Positions 11,193-20,570 of a stretch of 64,000 bases of DNA are shown here, in pieces (the first letter of the stretch is position 1; the number at the start of each line of letters is the position of its first letter). The translations under genes and the position numbers were made by a program. This stretch comes from Nemophila menziesii (Eukaryota; Streptophyta; Magnoliopsida; Boraginales; Hydrophyllaceae), in NCBI GenBank assembly GCA_029959085.1, contig JARWIR010000011.1, positions 11,595,840 to 11,659,839 on the forward strand, read 5' to 3'. Under the pieces are notes generated by a model that was given only the letters and a program-made list of their open reading frames with translations, had not been told where the DNA came from and made no database searches.

Positions 11193-11414
11193 TGAAAAAA
11201 TTCGAATAACTTTATTGAATGATAATAATTTCTTACATAGTAACCCTATGTTTATAGGATACACATGAATAACTTGGAAAACAAGTTTCCATGTGTAGGA
11301 AAATAATTAGAAAACACTTTTTATAGAAAAAAATAACTTTGAAACTAATATATTCTAATATATAATATAACATATAATATTTAAAAAAATTATGAATTAA
11401 GGTACATTTCAACA
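11193..11414 (-). repeat. Candidate Copia-1 5' LTR
   Basis: On the minus strand this segment runs from TGTTGAAATGTACC to TTCGAATTTTTTCA, giving TG...CA ends next to the primer binding site, with TATAAAAAG inside as a possible TATA box. The 3' LTR is not in the window because Copia-1 is truncated, so the outer boundary rests only on the TG dinucleotide. Confidence 0.5.
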
Positions 11415-11604
11415 CAATTGGTAAAATCACAAGTGGCTGAGATTGGATTGAACAAAAAGATTGATGTCTACTTAAAGTAAATAACGTTATTGATGTAGAA
11501 TCGTGGAGAATCCGTTTATGGTATGATAGAAACAATCCTTTTAAGGATTCCAGTGATCTCATCATTGCAAACTATGGTGTTAAGGATGCCAGTAACCTCT
11601 ACAA
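11415..11604 (+). pseudogene. Possible 3' coding end of an unrecognised gene, copy 1
   Basis: Just beyond the Copia-1 LTR, the plus strand has an open stretch reading NNVIDVESWRIR and then a segment ending TMTVCVTTRNQI followed by a stop at about 11640. A similar end (MKVCVTTKN, then a stop) occurs before the second direct repeat at about 13910-13940, preceded by ITIIDYEIRALNDFSN. The two look like diverged 3' ends of one gene. I do not recognise the family. Copy 1 has lost its upstream part where Copia-1 sits. Confidence 0.3.
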
Positions 11605-12545
11605 TTCAACAATGACGGTTTGTGTTACAACAAGGAATCAAATATAGTAACATAAACACTATGTAAATAACATAAATAGTTATATTTTATTGATTATGAA
11701 TGAGAAAGATCCCAATCCAAAAATAATCCATCAGATCAGATCACATGTCAGATTATCCAACAATCTAGGAGAATGTACAAATTTATTGCACAATATTAAC
11801 GTATAATGACAGAAATTTTGTAAAAGTTAAATAAATTTATGTAACATGATTGCTACGAATCAAACACTGCATTTAGTAATATATCTGCAGGGATAACGTT
11901 AAATTAAAAATATGAAAAACATTAACAAAGTTCCACAGAAGATAAATTAAAATCTGCATTAAAAATGCAATATTCCATTCTCTATAAACACGATATTGTA
12001 TTCACTACAAATAATGGTTGCACTAACTTTTTTTACTTAATTGCAGTGCAGGTCCTTCTATTATATAAGAGTATTCCTATAGATCCTATTTCAACTCTTG
12101 TTGAGTTAATTGGACAAGAGGTCCTATATTAAACTTTTGAGTCAATTGCATGATAGATTTCTATATTATGAAAAAATTGCAACTAGTGGTCCTTATATAA
12201 ATATTTTGTAACCGATATCCCGATTTTATTAGTCTATCGCTCTCTGCTACGATTAATCTGGGTCATAGTGGGGCTCAGCTAGGGAACAAGCCACCTGAGA
12301 AGTAGCTTGGTACGGAATAGGCCCAAAAAGCAACCGACACCTTTTTTCTCAAAATTATCATTTTAACTAAACTTTAATCCACCATTAATCATCAATGTAG
12401 TACACTAAGTTTGTGCAAACATAGTAAAATTAGCTTACCCAATAGCTTTCAGAAGTTCCTGGATAAAACTTTTACAAACCAAAAAAAAAAAAAGAATTGA
12501 AATATATAAATAAAATTTATACATACATGATATACAATGGAAAAT
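11605..12545 (+). repeat. Diverged direct repeat R1
   Basis: Blocks such as TTTGTGTTACAACAA..ATAAACACTATGTAAATAAC, CAAACAC..CATTTAGT, CCACAGAAG and TCCTGGATAAA occur in the same order at 13908-15640. Divergence is considerable, with many indels. It may be the 3' region of a tandemly duplicated gene, or the LTR of an old element; no TG/CA ends or primer site support the latter. Confidence 0.6.
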
Positions 12546-12581
12546 ACCAGTTTAGTAGGGACTTTAGAGTACTAAACTGGT
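12546..12581. repeat. 12-bp perfect inverted repeat (hairpin)
   Basis: ACCAGTTTAGTA (12546-12557) and TACTAAACTGGT (12570-12581) form perfect arms around a 12-nt loop. ACCAGTTTAGTAG recurs once more near 12700. No function is evident. Confidence 0.7.
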
Positions 12582-12721
12582 CATTTTCCTTCTACTACTT
12601 TTAATACATATACAGGGGTGGAGCCCAATTTTACTTTTTGAGGTAATTGTAGTATAGGTCCATATATTTTAAAAAATTGCATTGTGAGTTCCTATACCAG
12701 TTTAGTAGCGGTAAATGATAG

Positions 12722-13884
12722 GTGTTTCCTTTCTTTCTTATCACGAACACATTCTTATTGACTAAGCTTATAAAAGTGTACTTCTTAGCCATCGTCAAGT
12801 CTGAAAGATTGGATCTCGAATATTTCGAACCAATTGAAGAGGAGAAAGTTCAATTGCTCAAGAATGACATGATGACGGTTGTAGAAGTGTGTGGGTCCTC
12901 TTTTATGGAATATATTGCCAGAAAAAGGATGCGAGACATGATGGATATCGACAACACAGTAAAAAAATGAAATATGGAATGTAAAGTTAGGAAGTAACCC
13001 AATGGATGGATAATTTTCAAATATTACAGAGATGAAAATTGGAAGCTCATACATTCTAAAGGTCTGTTGTATTATTCGTATCGAAAGATGATCTTATTAT
13101 TCGAAATAACCAACTTCTTTAATTTTGAAAACTCTGAAATTTCTAATATTCCAACCTGCATAGTTATTCGTAATCTTCTGGAACAAGTTTGAACGAGGTT
13201 GAGCATTTCTAAGATAGCCTCTTAAGTGGGTAAACCTTTAAAAAAATGATGAGATTATTAAGGTAGTTGAGGATATATATTTTTCTCGAATTCTCATTGA
13301 ATTGAATTTGAGTAATTTAAGAAAGGAAACAGTAAAGTTATTCACACCAAGAGGGAAGTAATACAATTTGAAAATGGAATTTGAAAGTATAATGATTAGT
13401 TGTCGTAAATGTAAAGAGATTGGTCTTATGCAAATGTGGTTAATTAAGGGGAGAGATGATTTCAATCAAAACCGGGGCTACATTTATGCTGTAGAACAGA
13501 ATCATAAACGAGTTAGCTGGGAAAATCAGCCTATAGGTAAACTCATAAGCTGTGGGAAGATGTTCTGAGTCATGAAACCTGATGGAACCAAGAAATAGGA
13601 GCTGGAACATCATAATTACAGCTGCTTGCGACTTTCTTGTAATAGCTCAACTTCACCGAATCTGAAATGTAAAGGAATAAAAACTTGCTTAATGCTGCTA
13701 CTACAGCTAGTTTGCGAGTTACTGAAAATACAGAAGATTGTCACTTAGGCAGTATAACAGCTCGTGAGCTGAATACTAGTAAATACACCAACAATCTCAC
13801 GCAGAAATAGTGCATCCATGTGTCTTCTGAGCCTAGAGTTGCCACCCGAATAACAATAATTGATTATGAGATTAGAGCTCTTAA
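12722..13884 (+). pseudogene. Gene-like remnant between the R repeats, family not recognised
   Basis: Coding-like plus-strand pieces are KSERLDLEYFEPIEEEKVQL followed by MTVVEVCGSSFMEYIARKR (12800-12970), and CRKCKEIGLMQMWLIKGRDD followed by RVSWENQPIGKLISCGKMF (13395-13568). Their residue composition looks like real protein. They are separated by stops and frame changes, and no splice pattern is clear. With the 3'-end motif at 13885-13940 this may be copy 2 of a degraded, tandemly duplicated host gene. I could not assign a family. Confidence 0.35.
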
Positions 13885-15640
13885 TGATTTCAGTAATCGC
13901 TCCGGTTTAACAATGAAGGTTTGTGTTACAACAAAGAATTAAATATAGTGACATAAACACTATGTAAATAACCCACACCGCTTTACTTTAATACTGTCAT
14001 GTAATCCTATCTTATGTAAATAAATTCACTTTATTCTTTACTTGTGACAACAATTGAAGGAAATAATATCATATTCATAATGAATGAGACCGAAATAATA
14101 CATCTTATCTGTATGTTCGAACCCCACACCCAACATAGGCCGGATTGTCAAACTTTCATGAAGAATGAACAAAAATATTGAACAAAGAGTTCATATCAAA
14201 CACACACATATATATATATATAGCAGAGAATGAATGAAATCAGTTCCCAATAACATTTATGTTGGCTTCTGTCATTGCAAAAAATGGTAGAAAATTTTGT
14301 AAAAATTGTATTAATTTCTGAAGTATAATTGTTACAGATCAAACACATCATTTAGTCGTATATCTAGGGGTAATCTTAAATAAAGGAGATGAAAAATAAA
14401 AATAAATTTCCACAGAAGGGAGATTAAGATCTACATTAAATAATGCACGTTCCCCATTTACTATAAACACCATAATCCCTTCACTGTGAATAATGAAAGT
14501 ACCAAGTTTTCTTTAGTTAATTGAAGTACGTGTCTTTATATTATGCAAAATAATTTCTATAAAACCCTATTTTATTCTTTTTGAGTTGATTGGACAAAAG
14601 TCCCCTCTATTAAATTTTAAAGTTAATTGCATTATAGAAACTATATTGTGAAATGAATTGCACTAAAGGTCCATATACTATTATTTTGAGGTCCTACTAT
14701 ATTATCCATTGGGCCTTAGCAGACCAGTGTGTGCTAGAAACATAGGCTGACTGATGAGTCCACTCTGTCTCAGCCGCACCACCTAGAGAGCAAGTCACCT
14801 GAGATGTAGACTGACCTGGGAAAAGGCTCAAGAGTCAATCGATTCGGACTTCCAATTTTTTAATGGTTTTAGTGTCCCCTTTTAATAGTTAAACATGTAA
14901 ACACATTTAATATTTTCATTGTAATATGTGAATATGAATAAACTATCAAATCAGTAAGCTAATAAATTTTTTATATCCTCAATAAAGAAAAGAACTTTTC
15001 AAGGTTCAAGATTCAAATCTCGATACTAAAAATAAAGTCTTCAACAAATACGATATTTTTTGTAAAAACAAATTATTTTTGTCAAAGTCTTCAACTCATG
15101 ATTTATTTAGAAATGATAAAGTTGTAATGCAAAAGATAGATTACGAATAAATCAATAACGTCACTTGCTTGTATGCAAAACTTATATATTATAGTAATAG
15201 TGGATTCACACACGTTTTCTATATTTGTTCGTGTTCTTATACAATTAAAATGACAAGTTTAAAAGATCACAAAGGAGAATATTGGAATGTGAAAGTTACT
15301 TGTTGTCATAGGCTCTATAAGCCCAATATACGTCCACAAAAAATGTTTATACCATAACCAAAAAAGGGGATAACGTAACATCACACCTATCCCAGCTTCA
15401 AAATCTACAACAATTTAGAGTTTAACCAAACATTATAAAAAGTCTACACCTTTTACCTTAAATTACAATTATACCAAAATTTAATAAATGTTAATCTATA
15501 TAATACACAGAGTAGCAGCAAACATAGTAAATAGTTTAATCTCGTTTCAATAGCTCCTGGATAAACATTTTACAAACCATTTTATAATATTTAAAATATT
15601 ATAAATGAAGTACATACATGATATGATCATTGGGTTTAGC
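13885..15640 (+). repeat. Diverged direct repeat R2
   Basis: This is the counterpart of R1, with the shared blocks in the same order. It is about 800 bp longer because of insertions in its second half. A (CA)n(TA)n microsatellite lies at 14200-14221. Confidence 0.6.
14200..14221. repeat. (CA)n(TA)n microsatellite
   Basis: A short run of CA repeats passes directly into TA repeats. Confidence 0.9.
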
Positions 15641-18180
15641 ACATAGAGTCCAAGGAGTTCTATGGCCCCTCTGACTTTAAAAAATAATAATGAATCTATT
15701 AAAAAATTAGGGAAAATTCCTCAAATGGTTCTTGAACTATAGGCTAGTATCAATTTTGGCCCTCAAACTTTTAAACTTACCCATGTATTTCTCTAACTTC
15801 ACGTTTTCCTTCTATTTCTACAACTTGGAATCAAAATCGTTGAATTATTTAGTCTATCATCTGGTTTAATGGGTGAGGTTACATGAAAATTTGTTATTTT
15901 CCATTTCTATCAGTATTTTCTCAAATATTTTATGTGAAACCGGAATTTGACATTATTAAGTTATTTTATTTAAGGATAAGTATGCCTTATTGCTAAGTAA
16001 GAAAGGAAAAATAGGAAAATAAATGTCGCTTTATATAATAGTCCTTAAAATTTGTATAAAATAAATTTACAACCAAAAGTAAACCAGTTTTGTTGTTTAT
16101 AAAATGTGAATTATAAAATCTTAAATTGTGTTGTTTTGTTTGTGTAAATCTTTAAAAATGATTTTTTTTTTTTAAAATGCAACAAAATAAAAACAGAATT
16201 AAGGACAAATCTACATATTTAAATATTACTTGTTGAAAATCAGATTAAATCTGATAATTTTAAGGTATTTAGGTCAATACATTATGTTTGTTTGCTTCAA
16301 CCGTTCATAACAACCAAACTATTCAGACGAAATGACATATATAATTTTTTTCAAAGTGACTTAATATTGTTGATTCTTCCATATATATCTTTTATATTTT
16401 TAAATGCTTAAAGCATGAAAATTACTTAATGAATAAAAATATTATAGATTACAAACTATTTATATCAAACAAAAAGATGGCAAGACAATTACTTATAGAG
16501 ATATATGATTTATACAATAATAGTTAAATCTATTTAATATATAACAACAAAATCAATGGTTGACTATGTGACTTTTGACATGTGTCATTTTTTTTTTGTC
16601 ATGTGTGCTTATTATTTCTATTAATATTACATGTGTCTTTTATAAATTTTTTTTCTCAAAAAAATTAAATATAAATTATTTAAGATAATTTTTTATATTA
16701 AAATATTACATTACAATTTACTTTTTTTCTTTATTTTTTTATTTTTTTCTACTAAAATTGTGTTCCCATTCGCACAAGATTACAAACTAGTATGTCCCGT
16801 AAGGTCAACATATCTTTTTTTTTTAATATGTAACTCATTGATAAATACATGCAACAAATTACAAAAACATACGCAACCCATTAAAATTACAAAGACAATT
16901 CATCGATTTGTAAAAATTTGGACTTATTAGGACTAAAAAAACATGTTTTTGAACTTTTGAGTAATTAAATCTTTAAGAATCTATTTAATTTATAAAGAAG
17001 AGAATCAATGATTGATTCTTCCATGTATATTTGATATTTTCCATGTGTCATCTATTTAATATATAAAAGTATAATTAGCTTTTGGCATGTGTCATTCTAA
17101 TATACCATGTGGTCGTTTACTATTCTATTTGTCATTTATTAATTTTTCCTCAAAAATTATGATTGAAATATCTATTATTGGTATTCTTTTCCATTTAAAT
17201 TGTGTTCCTGTGCTCTCCACTTTCGCAGTTTGGCCTCCAGTATTTTGTATTAGTTGTATAATTATATTTTCCAAAAATTGACACTAGATTCATCATATAA
17301 TATTAAATGGTTTGCTTAATTAATATTTTGTTCTTAATCTCTAATATAAGAGGTACAACTTTGATTGACATTTCAAGACAATCCAAACTACGAAGACCAC
17401 CATTTATTTTGAGATTTATGAGTCATTACCATGGGTTAAAATACATTTTACCAACAAAAATAAACTTGTAAGAGAACAAAAAAGATCTAGTATTATTCAA
17501 AAAATCATCAACAAAACTAGGCCTATTATTTTCCACGCAAACTTAAATAGCACCATTTTATTTAATGTAACAAGAAAAATTTAACAAATGATATTATTAG
17601 GCTTCTTTATCGTAGTGTCAGATTTTGACTCGTTATTATTTAATGTTCAAGTAGTTGTCTAAATTTTGTTGCATTTACTTGCTAAAATGTAGCTAATTAT
17701 TTATATAAATGAAAATTCAAATAATATTTTGGATCATCTCGTAAATTCTACATATTTAGAATTTTAAAATTCCATTTGATATTTTAAAAAAATTATAATA
17801 TTTGATGTAAGATATTTTATAACCAAACATTATAATATATGTTTTTATAGTTTTTTAAATTAAAAATATCACACTATACCTTTAAACATTTGTATGTAAA
17901 AAACATTTTATCTTTCAATTTCCACCACAAATTTAAAATTTATCTTTATTTGGACAAAAATAAAATGAAAAACACACATAAATCCTCAAGTTATCGATAA
18001 TCGGACATTTAGATAACTCAAATCTTTTTTAGATTATTACCCTCTTGAACACACATCCCTCTAAGACCCAACAAGACTAGATGAATTCTCTCTTCTTACT
18101 AAATGCCACAAACAATAATTAACAATATAGGCCTATATTCTCATTTACAATTTTACCCTCAAATGTTTAACAACACTATA
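15641..18180. other. AT-rich stretch without a recognised gene
   Basis: No coding region is recognised. At about 15713-15870 there is the phrase CTTGAACTATAGGCTAGTAT with CCCTCAAACTTTTAAAC, a wording common in plant dispersed repeats. At 16560-16640 and 17070-17130 two related segments carry GACATGTGTCATT or GGCATGTGTCATT next to AATATATAA. These resemble terminal regions of non-autonomous plant elements such as Helitrons, but no 3' hairpin-CTRR end was found. The stretch is otherwise poly-A and poly-T rich. Confidence 0.4.
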
Positions 18181-18852
18181 TATAGTAATTTTCTCAATTA
18201 AACCAAATTATTTCCTCACACTCCCACAAATATTCTCCTTATCTCCCTATTTTTTTCTTTAGCTCTCTCTCCACCGTATTTTGCTTTCTCTCTCCTCCGT
18301 TACATAAAGATTACTCACTCTACATTTTGATTAGTTTAACAATCAAACAATCAAGGTAACGTTTCATGAACTTTTTTTTGCATTTTTATTATGCCTTTTT
18401 CTTTGTTTTTTCCTGCATTTTTTTTCTTCTTTTAGCTGGGAATAGTGAATATGAAAATATTATATGATTAAGTTTGCTGAAATTGTATGTTTTATGTATT
18501 GTTTTGTTTTCTATTTCTATTTCTCTGCTTTTATTGTTTCTGTTCATCTTATTTTAGTTTTGCTACCCTACATGTTAATGCTTACAATCTTATTTTAGAT
18601 TTGCTACCCTACATGTTAATGCTTACAAGTTTTATTAGGGTTTATATATTTTACAACGTTTTATGCTTTTAATACTCACCAATTTTATGTTTTTATACAT
18701 GCTTAGTACATTTAGCTCGTATATGCTTTTAGTCCACACGTTATTGTTGTTTTACAAAATCTAGAAGAGGTTGGCTCCTAGAAATGATATTTTTCATTTT
18801 AGTACAATTCATGTGTGAAATTGTTTATGTGTTTATATTTGTAGAACGAGGT
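18181..18852 (+). promoter_or_regulatory. Promoter-like segment with leader intron, no gene attached
   Basis: The sequence has ACACTATATATAGTAA (TATA-like, near 18175-18190). It is followed by a CT-rich leader rich in TCTCTCTC (18225-18300), a possible donor CAAG|GTAACG at about 18355, a T-rich stretch, and a possible acceptor TTTGTAG at about 18845. This is the usual look of a plant promoter, 5' UTR and leader intron. No coding exon is recognised downstream. It could be an orphaned gene 5' end or chance. Confidence 0.25.
18551..18632 (+). repeat. 41-bp tandem duplication
   Basis: Two near-perfect copies of a 41-bp word containing TGCTACCCTACATGTTAATG lie side by side. The second copy differs by one base at its start (TTTT versus ATTT). 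Confidence 0.9.
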
Positions 18853-19099
18853 AGAGATCAAAGGAAATGATGTTTGGATAACATCTGAATTATTACTCAA
18901 TGTAAATGTAATTTTGATTCTTAAAAATATATAATACGTAGAAAAAATTACTTTTATGCTAAAAAGTATCATTCATCCCAAATAATATCTATCATATTTT
19001 ATTTTATAAAATATTTAATTTAAATATACCAGACAAATAAGAAAAATAAAAGAATTAAAAGATATCATATTAAATTTATTTTATTATTTTTGATACAAA
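18853..19099. other. AT-rich stretch, nothing recognised
   Basis: Low-complexity AT-rich DNA with no open frame or repeat that I recognise. Confidence 0.4.
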
Positions 19100-19255
19100 A
19101 ATTCAAAAATCTGTCTCTAAAAATACAAATCTTATTTGTTAAAAAATACAATTAAAATGGTTCAAAGTTTTAAATTATATGTCTATATAAGTAGTTAGTT
19201 ACGGGTACTATATGAATTTTAAGGGAATCACATCTTTAACCGTTAAATATAACTA

Positions 19256-19446
19256 GAGTAATGATATTTGTCACTCTTTTTGTATCACCTTTTTATCACC
19301 TCCTACGTGTATACCTACATGTACAATTGAATTGATTTCATTATCCTATTTAATTTTTCTCTATATTCTATACAAGGAAATCAAAACATATATATAGAAG
19401 GGTGATAAAAGGGTGACATGAAAAGGGGTGACATATATCATTACTC
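19256..19446. mobile_element. Mutator-type MITE with 9-bp target duplication
   Basis: The 191-bp element begins GAGTAATGATATTTGTCAC and ends in the reverse complement GAGTAATGATATATGTCACC. Terminal inverted repeats extend about 45-50 bp, through ATCACC-rich sequence. The 9-bp target duplication ATATAACTA flanks it at 19247-19255 and 19447-19455. The empty site is visible in the X copy near 24235-24256, where a single ATATAACTA occurs in reverse complement between the same flanks. A 9-bp duplication with long inverted repeats is typical of Mutator-like elements. There is no coding capacity, so it would depend on a transposase elsewhere. Confidence 0.9.
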
Positions 19447-19709
19447 ATATAACTATCCATGTTAAAAATATGACTTAACAAGAGAAAAAAAAAATTGAGA
19501 AAACATAGTGTACCAATATCAAAAAACCTACAATTCAAGTGTTATTTTTCCAAAAAAAAAAGAAGGAAAAATACTCAATAGTTTAATATAAGTATAATTT
19601 GCAATACACCGAAGCATGAAGAATCAAATAAAAATTAGATTATATAGAAATTGGATTTATTACGTAACATGTCTTTTCATTCTCTCACTAAATAAGCAAA
19701 GTTCTCACG

Positions 19710-19957
19710 CACACCCCTCGTCTCTCTCTCTCTCTCTTTCAAACACTTTATAATGGATCGCAACAACACTTTTTCACGAATGGTTCAGGATTCAATTTTG
19801 GTTCAAGGGGTTGAACCGGCGGCACAGAAAAGTGGTGCAAATAATTGAAATATGAAAAACCCGTTCCCACAAGAGCATCGACAGAAAGTTGTCAAAAATG
19901 TATTTTTTTTCATATATTATTCAATTAATGATAAAATAAACACTTTTCTATTGATGG
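19710..19957 (+). other. Insertion in repeat X: CT-run plus 31-codon open frame
   Basis: Compared with the other X copies, about 248 bp are extra here, placed between CACCCCTCG and CTCGATTG. The insert opens with a TC dinucleotide run (about 19720-19737) and then TTTATAATGG. An ATG at 19753 starts 31 codons, beginning MDRNNTFSRMVQDSILVQG and ending at a TGA at 19846-19848. A CT-rich leader followed directly by a short open frame looks like the start of a gene that is cut off. The protein is not recognised. It may be a captured gene 5' fragment. Confidence 0.35.
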
Positions 19958-20570
19958 CTCGATTGTTTGCGTTTGATGTATTTATATAAATTATTTTCAT
20001 AAGATCAATAATTTTAGTTTCTAATTTCAATAAATAGTGAGTTTTGAAACCACATTAATTTTTTTATTATGTAACAAGTAGATCGGTGAACAAAATTTCT
20101 ATATAAAGATGTATATTTTGAAACAAATTCTCCCACCACCATAAAGCCTCTCAATTAAAATTTTATTCTACTAGAGCTCGGAGGTGGTCTAGATGATTAT
20201 CTTCTACATTAAATAAAAATAATATTTATTTGAAAAAGTAATAATAACTTGGTAAAATACAACCGCATCTATACTTGTTTTGACTTAGGATGGAAAAGTT
20301 GAGAGTATATTTGTGTTGTTAGGTTTTTTAACCTTAGGCCAGTTTTACAATTGAGATGTATCATTTGGTACCTTGTTGGAAATTTCTTTTGCATATTTGT
20401 TCAAATTAATATGTCATATTTTAATGTTGGACCTACAATAGAAAATGATGAAAGTATTGTTCTGTCAACTTCTTTACAACCACTTAGTTTACAAAGACAC
20501 GTGAATCAGCTCTCATCAGTTCTATATGTTCCTCCATCTTTCATTGGTACTTAAACTTCATATATATAGT

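Larger units (their letters stand above)
1680..11414 (-). mobile_element. Copia-1: truncated minus-strand Ty1/Copia element, split by Copia-2
   Basis: Reading the minus strand from the right, the order is a candidate LTR (11193-11414), a tRNA-Met-type primer binding site, very little gag, protease, gag-pre-integrase, integrase core, and the integrase-RT linker. The element ends in repeat X at about 1670, so RT, RNase H and the 3' LTR are missing. Copia-2 (3121-10269) sits in the middle with a 5-bp target duplication. Removing it joins the gag-pre-integrase zinc-finger region to the integrase core in the expected order. Stops and frameshifts occur throughout, so it is inactive. Confidence 0.8.
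19100..20570 (-). repeat. Dispersed repeat X, inverted copy 2
   Basis: In reverse complement, about 19447-20110 matches 23790-24256, and 19985-20360 matches 1055-1420. About 20440-20570 matches 310-433. It is interrupted by a MULE-type MITE (19256-19446) and a second insertion at about 19710-19957. The left limit is approximate because similarity fades. Confidence 0.7.

Noticed and set aside
11605..15640. R1 and R2 as LTRs of one retrotransposon
   Set aside because: They differ strongly in length and sequence, have no TG/CA ends, primer site or target duplication, and no gag-pol relics lie between them.
16560..17130. Helitron call from GGCATGTGTCATT-type phrases
   Set aside because: No 3' hairpin with CTRR end and no A-T target site could be identified, so the class is left open.
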